Assembly (NCBI RefSeq): GCF_019145375.1 | Contig: NZ_JAHSTX010000001.1 | Location: 3,738,501-3,802,500 of the forward strand | Direction: 5' to 3' | Origin: Pseudomonas triticicola | Lineage (GTDB): Bacteria; Pseudomonadota; Gammaproteobacteria; Pseudomonadales; Pseudomonadaceae | DNA length: 64,000 nucleotides | In this document: positions 44,381 through 53,990 of the stretch, in pieces | Layout: each line of letters starts with the position of its first letter | How positions within the stretch are numbered: the stretch's first letter is position 1 | The notes under the pieces: generated by a model | Database searches by the model: none | Seen by the model: only the letters and a program-made list of their open reading frames with translations | What the model was told of the DNA's origin: nothing | Translations under genes and position numbers: made by a program

Positions 44381-45268
44381 ATGCACTTCGACCTCACCGA
44401 CCTGCGCCTCTACCTGCATATCCTCGACACCGGCAACATCACCGCCGGCGCCGCCCGCAGCCACTTGTCCCTCGCCGCCGCCAGCGCCCGAATCCGCGCG
44501 ATGGAAGCCTCGCTGGGCGCCGAATTCCTCGACCGCGGACGCCGTGGCGTCACCCCGACGCCTGCCGGCAAAGCCCTCGCCCGCCACGCGCGCATCCTTT
44601 TGCAACAGGCCGAACGTATGCAGCAGGACCTTGCCGATTATGCGCAAGGCGTCAAAGGCCAGGTGCGGCTGTTGTGCAACACCACGGCGATCACCGAGTA
44701 CCTGCCGGAAGTGCTCGCGGATTTCCTGCGCATCCATCCCAATCTCGACATCGATCTACAGGAACTGCCCAGCGCGCGGATCACCCATGCCTTGCGCGAA
44801 GGCGCAGCGGACTTGGGCATCGTCTCCGACGCGGTCGACACCAACGGCTTACAGACTCAAGCGTTTCGTGATGATCCGCTGGTGCTGATTCTGCCGCTCG
44901 ATCACCCGTTGTCCGACGCCACCGAGGTCAGTTTCAGCGACGCGTTGCAGCACGACTTTGTCGGACTCAGCGCCGACAGCGCATTGGCGATCTATCTGGA
45001 AGAACAGGCGCTGCACAGCGGCGCACGAATGCAGGTGCGCATTCGCGCCGATGGCTTTGATGGAGCAATGCGCATGGTCGCCCGAGGTGCCGGCCTGACC
45101 ATCGTGCCGTTGGCCGCTGTCGAACGCGCGAAGGTCGAATGCTTCAAATGTGTGGCGCTCAATGAACCGTGGGCGCGTCGCAGGTTATTGCTCTGCGCGA
45201 GAGACTTCGCCGCGCTGCCGGGTTATGCCCAGGCATTGTTACAAGCGCTCATCGCTGCGCGTTTCTGA
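44381..45268 (+). CDS. LysR-family transcriptional regulator
   Basis: A 295-residue LysR protein: N-terminal winged helix (GNITAGAARSHLSLAAASARIRAME near 18-42) and an effector domain with ADLGIVSDAVDTNG near 147. ATG 44381 is chosen because the frame upstream is REP sequence and the HTH begins at its normal distance. Divergent from the TauE/SafE gene and followed 90 bases later by a cupin gene; either could be a target. Confidence 0.9.
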   Translation: MHFDLTDLRLYLHILDTGNITAGAARSHLSLAAASARIRAMEASLGAEFLDRGRRGVTPTPAGKALARHARILLQQAERMQQDLADYAQGVKGQVRLLCNTTAITEYLPEVLADFLRIHPNLDIDLQELPSARITHALREGAADLGIVSDAVDTNGLQTQAFRDDPLVLILPLDHPLSDATEVSFSDALQHDFVGLSADSALAIYLEEQALHSGARMQVRIRADGFDGAMRMVARGAGLTIVPLAAVERAKVECFKCVALNEPWARRRLLLCARDFAALPGYAQALLQALIAARF

Positions 45269-45358
45269 GCACTCCGATGTCGACCCCAGACAACTGAGCG
45301 ACAACCGGGCGCTATAGGGTGCGACTTCAATTCTCAAGTCCACTTGCCCGGAGTCCCC

Positions 45359-45709
45359 ATGACCGCGACCGCCCCTATCACCGTTCTGCGCGACACTCAC
45401 CCGCTGCCGGTACTCGACGCCTGCAAGTGGGAAAAACTCGAAGGCGACCCGCACACCGTCAACCTCAACGCCTACACCAGCGAAGACGGCAGCAAGATCA
45501 TGGGCACCTGGATCTGCACACCGGGCAAGTGGCGCGTCGATTATGTGAAGTGGGAGTACTGCCATTTCCAGGAAGGCTACTGCGTGATCACCCCGGACGG
45601 CATGGCGCCGATCCACCTGCGCGCCGGCGATATCTTCGTGGTTGAGCCGGGCATGAAGGGCACGTGGGAAGTGGTCGAGACCGTGCGCAAATATTTCGTC
45701 TTCGCCTGA
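45359..45709 (+). CDS. Small cupin-domain protein
   Basis: A 116-residue cupin (RmlC-like). It matches the (S)-ureidoglycine-aminohydrolase-like cupin_3 group: FQEGYCVITPDGMAP near 75 and AGDIFVVEPGMKGTWEVVE near 93-111. The first cupin motif has few histidines (WEYCHFQEGYC), so metal binding is uncertain. GGAG lies seven bases before ATG 45359. Function unknown. Confidence 0.85.
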   Translation: MTATAPITVLRDTHPLPVLDACKWEKLEGDPHTVNLNAYTSEDGSKIMGTWICTPGKWRVDYVKWEYCHFQEGYCVITPDGMAPIHLRAGDIFVVEPGMKGTWEVVETVRKYFVFA

Positions 45710-45712
45710 TGC

Positions 45713-45749
45713 AAAAAAGCCGGGAAATCACCCGACGTGATTTCCCGGC
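45713..45749 (-). terminator. Terminator hairpin at the end of the mmsAB transcript
   Basis: GCCGGGAAATCAC (45719-45731) and GTGATTTCCCGGC (45737-45749) pair perfectly over 13 bp. The six A on the plus strand just before give a T-run on the minus strand, so it stops leftward transcripts (mmsB). It also ends the cupin transcript as a simple stem. Confidence 0.8.
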
Positions 45750-45773
45750 AAATGTCCCGGCGTTGCTAAAACC

Positions 45774-45895
45774 TGTGGCGAGGGGATTTATCCCCGCTCG
45801 ACTGCCCAGCAGTCGCAACCCCTGAGCACGCGGTTCACCTGACACAATCCAGGGGGCTGCTGCGCAACCCAGCGGGGATAAATCCCCTCACCACA
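45774..45895. repeat. Inverted-repeat element (REPIN/MITE-like)
   Basis: TGTGGCGAGGGGATTTATCCCC... (45774-45797) and ...GGGGATAAATCCCCTCACCACA (45871-45895) are near-perfect inverted arms, each a palindrome itself, around a 73-base centre. A frequent Pseudomonas repeat. No coding capacity. Confidence 0.85.
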
Positions 45896-45909
45896 AGGGC
45901 TGATCGCGA

Positions 45910-46797
45910 TTACTGCGGCTTGCGATAGCTGTTGATGATCGCCGAGAAATCCTTCCCGCCGTCACCGCGCTGGCTCATCGCCTGATACAACTGCTGCGCC
46001 ACCGCGCCGAGCACCACCGGTTGATGCGCCTGCCGCGCCGCTTCCGTCGCCAGCCCGAGATCCTTGAGCATCAATTCTGCACCGAACCCGCCGGTATAAC
46101 CGCGCGAGGCCGGCGCCGTTTCGACGATGCCCGGCCACGGGTTGTACATCTCCGAACTCCAGCAGCGGCCGGTCGAGCTGTTGATGATTCCGGCCAGCAC
46201 ACCGGTGTCGATCCCCAGCGCATCGCCCAACGCCATCGCCTCACTGACGCCGACCATCGAAATCGCCAGCAGCAGGTTGTTGCAGATCTTGGCGATCTGG
46301 CCGGTGCCGACTTCACCGCAATGGACGATGTTGCGGCCCATCTGCGCCAGCACCGGTTGCAGGGTGGCGAACAGTTCCGGGGTGGCGCCGACCATGAAGG
46401 TCAGCGTGCCGGCGGTCGCGCCGCCAGTGCCGCCGGAGACCGGCGCATCGGCCATGGCCACGCCGTGTTTGGCGGCGGCCGCAGCAACGTCGCGGGCGGT
46501 CTGCGGATCGATAGTGCTGCAATCCACCGCCGGCACGCCTTGGCGAATGCCGGCGAGCACGCCCTCTTCACCCAGCCAGACACTGCGCACGTGCACAGCC
46601 GCCGGGAGCATGGTGATCACCAGTTCGGCATCTTCCGCCGCCTCGCGGGCCGAAGCGCGGATGGTGCCGCCCAGTTGCTCGAGTTCCGCCAGCACGGTTT
46701 TGTTCAGGTCGACCAGGTTCAGGGAGTGGCCGGCCTTGATCAGGTTACGCGCCATCGGCGCGCCCATGTTGCCCAGCCCGATAAATGCGATTTTCAT
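45910..46797 (-). CDS. mmsB: 3-hydroxyisobutyrate dehydrogenase
   Basis: A 295-residue NAD-dependent enzyme of the beta-hydroxyacid dehydrogenase family: FIGLGNMGAPMARNLIKAGH at 4-23, the substrate motif DAPVSGGTGGA near 117, and the catalytic Lys in GQIAKICNN near 165. It oxidises 3-hydroxyisobutyrate to methylmalonate semialdehyde in valine breakdown. It begins ten bases after mmsA, in the same transcript, as in P. aeruginosa mmsAB. Confidence 0.95.
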   Translation of the reverse strand: MKIAFIGLGNMGAPMARNLIKAGHSLNLVDLNKTVLAELEQLGGTIRASAREAAEDAELVITMLPAAVHVRSVWLGEEGVLAGIRQGVPAVDCSTIDPQTARDVAAAAAKHGVAMADAPVSGGTGGATAGTLTFMVGATPELFATLQPVLAQMGRNIVHCGEVGTGQIAKICNNLLLAISMVGVSEAMALGDALGIDTGVLAGIINSSTGRCWSSEMYNPWPGIVETAPASRGYTGGFGAELMLKDLGLATEAARQAHQPVVLGAVAQQLYQAMSQRGDGGKDFSAIINSYRKPQ

Positions 46798-46807
46798 GAT
46801 CGAATCC

Positions 46808-48334
46808 TCAGCGCAGGTTGATGGTGGTGTTCACGCCGTCGTTGACGCTGTCGTCGTCGAACCAGCGCGCCGTGACCGTTTTGGTCTGCGTGTAGAACTG
46901 CACCACTTGCTTGCCGTACGGGCCGAGGTCGCCGAGTTTCGAACCGCGCGAACCGGTGAAGCTGAAGAACGGCACCGGCACTGGAATCGGGATGTTGATG
47001 CCGACCTGCCCGACGTCGATTTCCGTCTGGAATTTGCGCGCCGCCGCGCCGCTCTGGGTGAACAGGCCAGTGCCGTTGCCGAACGGATTGGCGTTGACCA
47101 GCGCGATCGCCTGATCGAGGGTGTCGACTTCCAGCACCACCAGCACCGGGCCGAAGATTTCCTGGGTGTAGATCTGCATGTCGGTGGTCACCCCGGAGAA
47201 CAGGGTCGGGCCGACAAAGTTGCCTTGCTCGTAGCCCGGCACGCTGATGTCGCGACCATCGAGTTCAAGCTTGGCGCCTTCCTTGATGCCGCTTTCGATT
47301 AGTTCAAGGATCCGCGCCTTGGCCTTTTTCGAAATCACCGGACCGACATCGGTGCCCGGCTCGCTGCCGGCGTTGACCTTGAGTTTCTGCGCCAGCGCTT
47401 TGAGGTCTGGCAGCCACTGTTTTGCGGCACCGACCAGCACCACCACCGACGTGGCCATGCAACGTTGCCCGGCGGCACCGAAACCGGCACCGACCAAGGC
47501 ATTCAGCGCTTGCTCGCGATTGGCGTCCGGCAGTACCACGGCGTGGTTTTTTGCGCCCATCATCGACTGCACGCGTTTGCCGTGTTTGCCGGCCAGGTCA
47601 TAAACGTGGGTGCCGACAGCGGTAGAACCGACGAACGACACGGCTTTGATGTCCTTGTGCGTGCACAGGCCGTCGACCACATCCTTGCCGCCGTGAACCA
47701 CATTGAGCACGCCAGCAGGGACGCCCGCTTCGATCGCCAGCTCCACCAGCAACATGGTCGACAGCGGATCCTGTTCCGAAGGCTTGAGCACGAAGGTGTT
47801 ACCGCAGGCGATCGCCATAGGGAACATCCATAGCGGAATCATCGCCGGGAAGTTGAACGGCGTGATGCCTGCGCAGACGCCGATCGGCTGGCGCAGGGTG
47901 TAAGTGTCGACGCCGCCGGCGACGTTCTCGGCGAACTCGCCCATTTGCAGGGTGCCGATCGAGCACGCGTGCTCGACCACTTCCAGGCCACGGAAAATAT
48001 CGCCTTCGGCATCAGCAATGGTCTTGCCCTGCTCGGCGCTGAGGACCACGGCGATGCGCTTGGAGTGCTCGCGGATCAGCGCTTGCAGCTTGAGCATGAT
48101 GCGCATCCGCGCGCCGATCGGGGTCAGTTTCCAGGTCTGGAACGCGCGCTGGGCGGCGCTGACAGCGGCATCGACCTCTGCCGCGGTGGCGAACGGAACC
48201 TTGGCCAGCACTTGCTGGGTGGCCGGGTTGACGATGTCGTGCCACTCGGTGGTCTGCGACTCGACCCATTCGCCGTCGATCAGCAGCTTGACCTTTTGCA
48301 GCGTGGTGTCGTTGGGCGTAAGCGATGCGTTCAT
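46808..48334 (-). CDS. mmsA: Methylmalonate-semialdehyde dehydrogenase (CoA-acylating)
   Basis: A 508-residue aldehyde dehydrogenase. The catalytic Cys lies in [11 protein letters not shown] near residue 290, and [19 protein letters not shown] near 140 and [11 protein letters not shown] near 455 are typical for MmsA. It turns methylmalonate semialdehyde into propionyl-CoA in valine catabolism and also serves in inositol breakdown. Operon with mmsB; divergent from a LysR gene. Confidence 0.95.
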   Translation of the reverse strand: MNASLTPNDTTLQKVKLLIDGEWVESQTTEWHDIVNPATQQVLAKVPFATAAEVDAAVSAAQRAFQTWKLTPIGARMRIMLKLQALIREHSKRIAVVLSAEQGKTIADAEGDIFRGLEVVEHACSIGTLQMGEFAENVAGGVDTYTLRQPIGVCAGITPFNFPAMIPLWMFPMAIACGNTFVLKPSEQDPLSTMLLVELAIEAGVPAGVLNVVHGGKDVVDGLCTHKDIKAVSFVGSTAVGTHVYDLAGKHGKRVQSMMGAKNHAVVLPDANREQALNALVGAGFGAAGQRCMATSVVVLVGAAKQWLPDLKALAQKLKVNAGSEPGTDVGPVISKKAKARILELIESGIKEGAKLELDGRDISVPGYEQGNFVGPTLFSGVTTDMQIYTQEIFGPVLVVLEVDTLDQAIALVNANPFGNGTGLFTQSGAAARKFQTEIDVGQVGINIPIPVPVPFFSFTGSRGSKLGDLGPYGKQVVQFYTQTKTVTARWFDDDSVNDGVNTTINLR

Positions 48335-48483
48335 GCTGGTCTCCAGAACTTGTTTTTATCGTAGGAGCCAAGGCGAAAGGTTCGCCCTGAGATGAGGCGT
48401 GTGTCACGAATTGGTTGTCGGACTGTTTTTGGAGTATAGATGTGCAAACTTCTAATAAGAACGCACATATAAGCCCGACCATC

Positions 48484-49431
48484 ATGCAAAAAAACATCAC
48501 CTCGCTAGGCTCGCTGAACTGGGACGACCTGAAGTTTTTCCTTGAAGTCGCCCGCACCCGCAAGGCCAGCACCGCCGCCAAACGCCTGGCTGTCGACTAC
48601 ACCACGGTGTCGCGACGGATCAGCTCGCTGGAAGCGGCGCTGGGCACATTGCTGTTCGAAAAATCCCGCACCAGCGGCTTCGTCCTGACCACCGAAGGCC
48701 AGCGCTTGCTCGGTTATGCCGAGTCGATCGAAAGCACGTTGCACATGGCTTGCGAGCAGGTTTCGGGCTCGGGCGTGGCCCTGTCCGGCCATGTGCGCAT
48801 GGGCTGCACCGAAGGCTTCGGCAGTTTTTTCATCACCCCGCAACTGAGCCATTTCGTCGACGCCTACCCGGCGATCTCGGTGGACATCCTGCCGCTGCCG
48901 CACTTCATCAGCCTGTCCAAGCGCGAGGCCGACATCGTCATCGCCCTCGAGCGGCCGGAGCACGGGCCGTACGTCTGCTGCAAACTCTGCGACTACCGCT
49001 TGCAGCTGTATGCAACCCAGAACTACCTCGACAAACACCCACCGATCCGCCGCCCGGCCGATTTGAGCAAGCATCAATTCATCAGTTATGTGGATGACCT
49101 GGCGTTCAGCTCGGAGCTGCTCTACCTGGCCAACGTGCTGCCCGGCGCCAGCGCAAACTTGCGCAGCACCAGCGTGATCGCGCAATACGTCGCCGCACAG
49201 CAGGGGCGCTCGCTGGCGATCCTGCCGTGCTTCCTCGCCGCACAAGACCCGCGATTGCTGCCGGTGTTGCCGGAGGAAGTCGACATCACCCGGCAGTTCT
49301 GGATGTACTGCAGGGAGGATCTGCGCAAGTTGAAGCGGATTACGTTGTTGTGGGATTACATCAGAGAAGTGACCGAGCGCAATCAGGCGTTGTTGATGGG
49401 TGAAACGCGGGAGATGCGCTTTGCCGATTAG
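48484..49431 (+). CDS. LysR-family regulator divergent from mmsAB
   Basis: A 315-residue LysR protein: winged helix KASTAAKRLAVDYTTVSRRISSLEAAL near 21-47, effector domain after residue 95. ATG 48484 is the usual distance before the HTH; an upstream start at 48415 lies in the promoter. The 150-base gap to mmsA suggests it controls mmsAB. In P. aeruginosa the mmsAB activator MmsR is of the AraC family, so this is a different arrangement. Ends four bases into the convergent yfiB gene. Confidence 0.9.
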   Translation: MQKNITSLGSLNWDDLKFFLEVARTRKASTAAKRLAVDYTTVSRRISSLEAALGTLLFEKSRTSGFVLTTEGQRLLGYAESIESTLHMACEQVSGSGVALSGHVRMGCTEGFGSFFITPQLSHFVDAYPAISVDILPLPHFISLSKREADIVIALERPEHGPYVCCKLCDYRLQLYATQNYLDKHPPIRRPADLSKHQFISYVDDLAFSSELLYLANVLPGASANLRSTSVIAQYVAAQQGRSLAILPCFLAAQDPRLLPVLPEEVDITRQFWMYCREDLRKLKRITLLWDYIREVTERNQALLMGETREMRFAD

Positions 49432-49928
49432 TCGGCGCTGACCACAATCGACACCCGGCGGTTTTCCGTGCGCCCTGCCGCTGTGTCGTTGGAGGCTACC
49501 GGCTCGCTGCTGCCGAGGCCTTGCAGCTGGATGTTCTCCGGTTTCATGCCGACCGTGCCGAGGACGTTGGCGACGCTCTTGGCCCGACGCAGCGACAGTT
49601 GCTGATTGTGGGTTTCCTTGCCCGACGCATCGGTGTGGCCATCTACCCGAACGCGCTCGATCCCCACGCCGAGCAGCGCCTTGCCGATGCGTTCGACGAT
49701 TTCCGTGCTGGCTGCGTTCAGGCTTTCGACGTCGCTGCCAAAAAGCACTTTGCCCGACAGGCCGAATTCCCAACCGTCGTCGGTCAACTCGAAACCCTGC
49801 TGTTTGAGCACGGCGACCTGCGCCGGTGTGAGGCCTTTCTGTGGGGCGGTCTGGCAACCGCTCAGGGTCAGCGCGGCGATCATCAGCAATGCGGAAAAAA
49901 GTCGAACGGGAAGAGTGAACACGGGCAT
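49428..49928 (-). CDS. yfiB: YfiB-like OmpA-family lipoprotein
   Basis: A 166-residue outer-membrane lipoprotein: signal peptide with lipobox LSGC (Cys25), then an OmpA peptidoglycan-binding domain with VDGHTDASGKETHNQQLS near 95 and NRRVSIVV at the end. In P. aeruginosa YfiB binds and sequesters YfiR at the outer membrane, freeing YfiN. Its ATG overlaps the yfiN stop (TGATG). Confidence 0.9.
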   Translation of the reverse strand: MPVFTLPVRLFSALLMIAALTLSGCQTAPQKGLTPAQVAVLKQQGFELTDDGWEFGLSGKVLFGSDVESLNAASTEIVERIGKALLGVGIERVRVDGHTDASGKETHNQQLSLRRAKSVANVLGTVGMKPENIQLQGLGSSEPVASNDTAAGRTENRRVSIVVSAD

Positions 49929-51196
49929 CAGCTCCTGGTGTGAACGGAATCGACCGGGCGCTCCGACCCGGCGGTGAATTGCGCGCCGCGCGACAGGCGC
50001 TTGGCCTGATACATCGCCGCGTCGGCTGCGTTGAGCAAGGCTCCCGGCGTGGCGCCATGATCGGGATAGACGGCGATGCCGATACTGAGCGAGGTCACCA
50101 CACTGCTGTCGCCGGGCAGGGTGATCGGCATGTCCATGCTGGCGAGAATCTTGTCAGCGATGTGCTCAGCGTCTTCGACCGTGTGCAGGGGCGCGAGCAG
50201 CACGGCGAACTCGTCGCCGCCCAGCCGCGCGACCAGATCATCCTCGCGCAATTGCGCTCGCACGCGATTGGCGATCGCCACCAGCACGGCGTCGCCCGAG
50301 GCGTGGCCGAAGTTATCGTTGATGCCTTTGAAGCGGTCGCTGTCGAGAAACAGCACGGCGACCCGCTCATCGTGTTTTTTGCCGTTGCGCAAGGCGCGCA
50401 TCAAGCGGCCTTCAAAAAACGCGCGGTTGGGCAACCCGGTGAGGCTGTCGTGGGTCGCTTGATGGGCGAGGGTTTCGTTTTCGTTCTGCAGGTGGGTTTG
50501 CCAGGACTCGAGTTCGCCGAGCAAGGCATTGAAGTCGTTGCCCAGGTTATCCAGTTCGGCGATTTGCGCCGGCGGCACGCGCCGATCCAGCGCTCGTTCG
50601 CTACGGGCGGCGTGGGCGACGGCGGCGAGGCTGTGCAACGGGCCGATGATCGCGCGCAACTGCCGCCGCGCCAGATAGAGCGCGACCCAGGCGCTGATCG
50701 CGGTGCACAGCACAATCCCGGCCAGGCCGCTGAGCAGGAAGCGCATCAGGCTGCCGCCGTGGCCGATGAGCAGGACCCGACCGATTTCGCGGTCCTGATG
50801 TTCGATCGGCAGGCTGACCGGTTTTTCCAGAATGGCGCGGGTGACCTGCATTTCCAGCTCGGAGAACAAACCGGTCTCAGCGCGCTGCCATTGCGCGATC
50901 AATTGGCCCTGCGCGTCGAGCACTCGGGCATCTGCCACTTCCTCGGTCGCGGCAATGATCGCCAGCGCCTCGGTTGCCGCCGCTTTGTCATTGAACACGA
51001 CGGCCGCTTCGACGGTGTAGCTGATCGACCGGGCGATCAAATGCAGGTTGTGGTCGGCATACACCCGCAGCGCCAGCACGCCCAGCAAGGTCAGCGAAAC
51101 ACTGGCCATTGCCACCGCTACCAGCGCGACAATCAAATGCCCACGGCCGATGACCGAGCCCAGGGTCGGGCGAGCCTTCCAACTGAACAGCTTCAT
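49928..51196 (-). CDS. yfiN: YfiN/TpbB-like membrane diguanylate cyclase
   Basis: A 422-residue protein: TM1 near residues 20-45, a periplasmic CHASE8-like loop of about 110 residues, TM2 near 152-175, HAMP to about 235, and a GGDEF domain with RLGGDEFAVLL near 328. An RxxD inhibitory site (REDD) lies five residues before GGDEF, so product inhibition by c-di-GMP is expected. It makes c-di-GMP unless held by periplasmic YfiR. Stop and start overlaps on both sides couple it to yfiR and yfiB. Confidence 0.93.
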   Translation of the reverse strand: MKLFSWKARPTLGSVIGRGHLIVALVAVAMASVSLTLLGVLALRVYADHNLHLIARSISYTVEAAVVFNDKAAATEALAIIAATEEVADARVLDAQGQLIAQWQRAETGLFSELEMQVTRAILEKPVSLPIEHQDREIGRVLLIGHGGSLMRFLLSGLAGIVLCTAISAWVALYLARRQLRAIIGPLHSLAAVAHAARSERALDRRVPPAQIAELDNLGNDFNALLGELESWQTHLQNENETLAHQATHDSLTGLPNRAFFEGRLMRALRNGKKHDERVAVLFLDSDRFKGINDNFGHASGDAVLVAIANRVRAQLREDDLVARLGGDEFAVLLAPLHTVEDAEHIADKILASMDMPITLPGDSSVVTSLSIGIAVYPDHGATPGALLNAADAAMYQAKRLSRGAQFTAGSERPVDSVHTRS

Positions 51197-51762
51197 GGCG
51201 CTGCCGCTTTGCGACGGGACAACTGCAACACGCTGGGGTGTATGCGCACACCACTGCGAGCCACGGAGTCGAGATTGACCTCGAACGACACTTGTTCATC
51301 GCCAACGCGCAGGCAGAACAGACTGCCGACGGTGCATTGATCGTCTGCTTCGCTGATGCTCAGCACCGGGTGCCCGATCAACGATGCGAACAGGCGACTG
51401 CGTTCATCGGCGGTGAGCTTGCCGATGTACACCGCATCGCATTCGCTGACGATGCCCGGGTTGTCTGCCAGCAGACGCCGCACAGCCACCGGCCGGCCCG
51501 TGGCTTGGGTGGTGCCTTTGACCAGGTCATCGGTGTATTCGGTGGGGCCGACGATGCACAGGCGCAATTGCGCCGGTTCCACCGGCCAGCGTGCATAACT
51601 GAGGATGCCAAGCACCACTTGCGTGACCGCTTTGGCCCGTTGCTCGGCCGGCCCGGTTTGCGCTTGGGCGATGGCGCTGCCCGTGAACAACCAGAGCAAA
51701 ACGATCAGCAATGCGTGCTGGCAGGCCCCCACACGCTGTGTCGCCCAGACGGCCACCTTCAT
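51193..51762 (-). CDS. yfiR: YfiR-like periplasmic repressor of YfiN
   Basis: A 189-residue periplasmic protein with a cleavable signal peptide (hydrophobic LLIVLLWLFTGSAIAQA, cut near residue 33) and a YfiR domain: VLGILSYARWPVEPAQLRLCIVG near 50 and the Cys pair near 130-140 (CTVGSLFCLRV) that forms the redox disulfide of the family. It binds YfiN and keeps it off. ATG 51762 is taken although no strong ribosome-binding site is seen; a longer start at 51810 is possible. 119 bases downstream of recD. Confidence 0.9.
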   Translation of the reverse strand: MKVAVWATQRVGACQHALLIVLLWLFTGSAIAQAQTGPAEQRAKAVTQVVLGILSYARWPVEPAQLRLCIVGPTEYTDDLVKGTTQATGRPVAVRRLLADNPGIVSECDAVYIGKLTADERSRLFASLIGHPVLSISEADDQCTVGSLFCLRVGDEQVSFEVNLDSVARSGVRIHPSVLQLSRRKAAAP

Positions 51763-51881
51763 GGAGGGATTCTCTTGGAGCGTAACGAAATGATGCCGCA
51801 ACGATAGCACAGCGCCAGAACACCAGCGAGGCGCCGGCCTCTGACCGGTTGGTCAGTATTCGTTGTCGGTCATTCAGCACG

Positions 51882-53990
51882 TTATCCCTGAGGCTCGGTG
51901 CCCTCCTCCAGTTCCAGCATCAGCCCGCTCAGACGCTTGACCTTGCGCTGCACCGCTTCCTCAAACACGCCGGCACGTGGCTCGATCAAGGTGAACCAGT
52001 GTCGGGCGCGAGTGATTCCGGTGTAGATCAGTTCTTTGGTCAGCACGGGGTTCAACGCATCCGGCAGGATCAGCGCCGTGTGGGCGAACTCCGAGCCCTG
52101 GGATTTGTGTACCGTCATGGCGTACACGGTTTCGACATCATTGAGCCGACTCGGCAACACGAAGCGCACGCCGCCCTGTCCATCGTTACGCGGAAAGGCC
52201 ACGCGCAGAACGGTTTTGCCGATCTCTGCGCCTTCACGCTCGGGCAGTTTCAGGGCGATGCCGATGTCGCCGTTCATCAGGCCCAGACCATAGTCGTTAC
52301 GAGTCATCAGCACCGGCCGACCTTCATACCACTGCTGATCGCTCTCGATCAGACGCGCCTTGAGCAACGCAGCGGTGATGCGCTGGTTCAGACCTTCAAC
52401 GCCCCACGGCCCTTTGCGCACCGCGCACAGCAACTGGAACGTATCGAACGCCTGCAAGACTTCCCGCGCCCAATCGGTCCAGTCCGCATGCTCAAGAGGC
52501 CGCGTCGACGGTGGACGCTGATCGCGCAGTACGCTCAAGTAATGGCGATAACCTTGCGGGCCGTTGTCGTGACCTTCGAGCAACAGGCGTTCGAGCTTCT
52601 GATCGTGCTCGCCTTTGAGCGGCAGGGAATACACGTCGTCGTAGCTGCCGGCCGCGAGCAACTGTCGCGCTTCATCGGCCAATTGCTGATTGACCCGGCG
52701 CGCAAGCTGACCGATGCCGCTGCCCTCGCCGAAACGGCGCGAGTGACGCAGCATCACCACTTGCTGCGCCAGCGGGTGGGTGCCGTCGCGGTCCTCATGC
52801 AAACCGCTGCCCTGCAACGACTCGCCACTGACTGACTCCAGCCATTGCCGCGTCTGCGGGCTGTACCAACCGCCCTCGGCGTCACGGCACAGATCGCCCA
52901 GTACCGCGCCGGCTTCGACCGAGGCCAGTTGATCCTTGTCGCCCAGCAATACCAACCGCGCATGGGCCGGCATGGCGTCGAGAAGGTTGGCCATCATTTC
53001 CAGGTCGATCATCGACGCTTCGTCGACCACCAGCACATCCAGCGGCAGGCGGTTGCCGGCATGGTGACGGAAATGCCGGGTGCCCGGTCGACTGCCGAGC
53101 AAACGGTGCACGGTGGTCACATCGCTGGGGATCGCCGCGCGCACCGCTTCGGCGACTTGCAGTGATTGCACTTGCTGACTGATCGACTCGGTCAAACGTG
53201 CAGCGGCCTTGCCGGTCGGGGCGGCCAGACGAATGCGCAGCGGATGGCCAGCCTCGACGGCCGGTGCCTGCAGCAACGCGAGCAAGCGCACCACCGTAGT
53301 GGTTTTCCCGGTGCCCGGGCCGCCAGTGATTATGCTGAAGGAGCTGCGCGTAGCGAGAGCACAGGCGAGTTTCTGCCAGTCGATGACAGCTGCGGATTCC
53401 GCGCCGCCGAACAATCGATTGAGGCGCTGCGGCAGGTCATCTGGCGTCGGCTCCTGTTGCATCAAGCGTTGGCGCAACGCTGCATCGATGCGGCGTTCGT
53501 AGGTCCAGTAGCGGCGCAGGTACAGGCGTTTGGAGGACAGCACCAACGGACGTGTCTGCGCTGGTTCACTGGCATCGGCGGCAAGGGCGACCAGCGAGCT
53601 GCTTGCCAGCACTTTGCACCAATGGGCTCCATCGAGCGTTTCGAGCAATTGCGAAGGCAGCAACAACACACCGCCCTGCACATCGCCTTCGGGCGGCAAT
53701 GACAGGGCAAAATCCGGCGCCTTGAGGGTTTCGAACAAATCCAGACACACATGACCATGGCCGAGTTGGTGACTGGTCAACGCCGCCGCCAGCAGCACCA
53801 GCGGATCGGTCTCGGGCTCGAGTTCATGCAGGAAAGCGACAAAGGCGCGGTCCAGCGCACGTAGCCAACCGCGCTCGACCCAACGGCTCAGCAACAACAG
53901 CAAATCATCGGCGCGGGTCAGCGGCGAGAGTTTCGACAGGCTGTCCGCTTCCAGCGGCGTCGGCAGTAGATCGGCGAATGTGCGGCTCAT
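51882..53990 (-). CDS. recD: Exodeoxyribonuclease V alpha subunit RecD
   Basis: A 702-residue superfamily 1B helicase. Walker A GGPGTGKTTTVVRLL near residue 228, motif II VVDEASMIDL near 320, and the late motif AMTVHKSQGSEF near 625. With RecB and RecC it unwinds DNA 5'-3' and degrades it until Chi. The ATG overlaps the recB stop. Long N-terminal domain as in RecBCD-type RecD. Confidence 0.95.
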   Translation of the reverse strand: MSRTFADLLPTPLEADSLSKLSPLTRADDLLLLLSRWVERGWLRALDRAFVAFLHELEPETDPLVLLAAALTSHQLGHGHVCLDLFETLKAPDFALSLPPEGDVQGGVLLLPSQLLETLDGAHWCKVLASSSLVALAADASEPAQTRPLVLSSKRLYLRRYWTYERRIDAALRQRLMQQEPTPDDLPQRLNRLFGGAESAAVIDWQKLACALATRSSFSIITGGPGTGKTTTVVRLLALLQAPAVEAGHPLRIRLAAPTGKAAARLTESISQQVQSLQVAEAVRAAIPSDVTTVHRLLGSRPGTRHFRHHAGNRLPLDVLVVDEASMIDLEMMANLLDAMPAHARLVLLGDKDQLASVEAGAVLGDLCRDAEGGWYSPQTRQWLESVSGESLQGSGLHEDRDGTHPLAQQVVMLRHSRRFGEGSGIGQLARRVNQQLADEARQLLAAGSYDDVYSLPLKGEHDQKLERLLLEGHDNGPQGYRHYLSVLRDQRPPSTRPLEHADWTDWAREVLQAFDTFQLLCAVRKGPWGVEGLNQRITAALLKARLIESDQQWYEGRPVLMTRNDYGLGLMNGDIGIALKLPEREGAEIGKTVLRVAFPRNDGQGGVRFVLPSRLNDVETVYAMTVHKSQGSEFAHTALILPDALNPVLTKELIYTGITRARHWFTLIEPRAGVFEEAVQRKVKRLSGLMLELEEGTEPQG

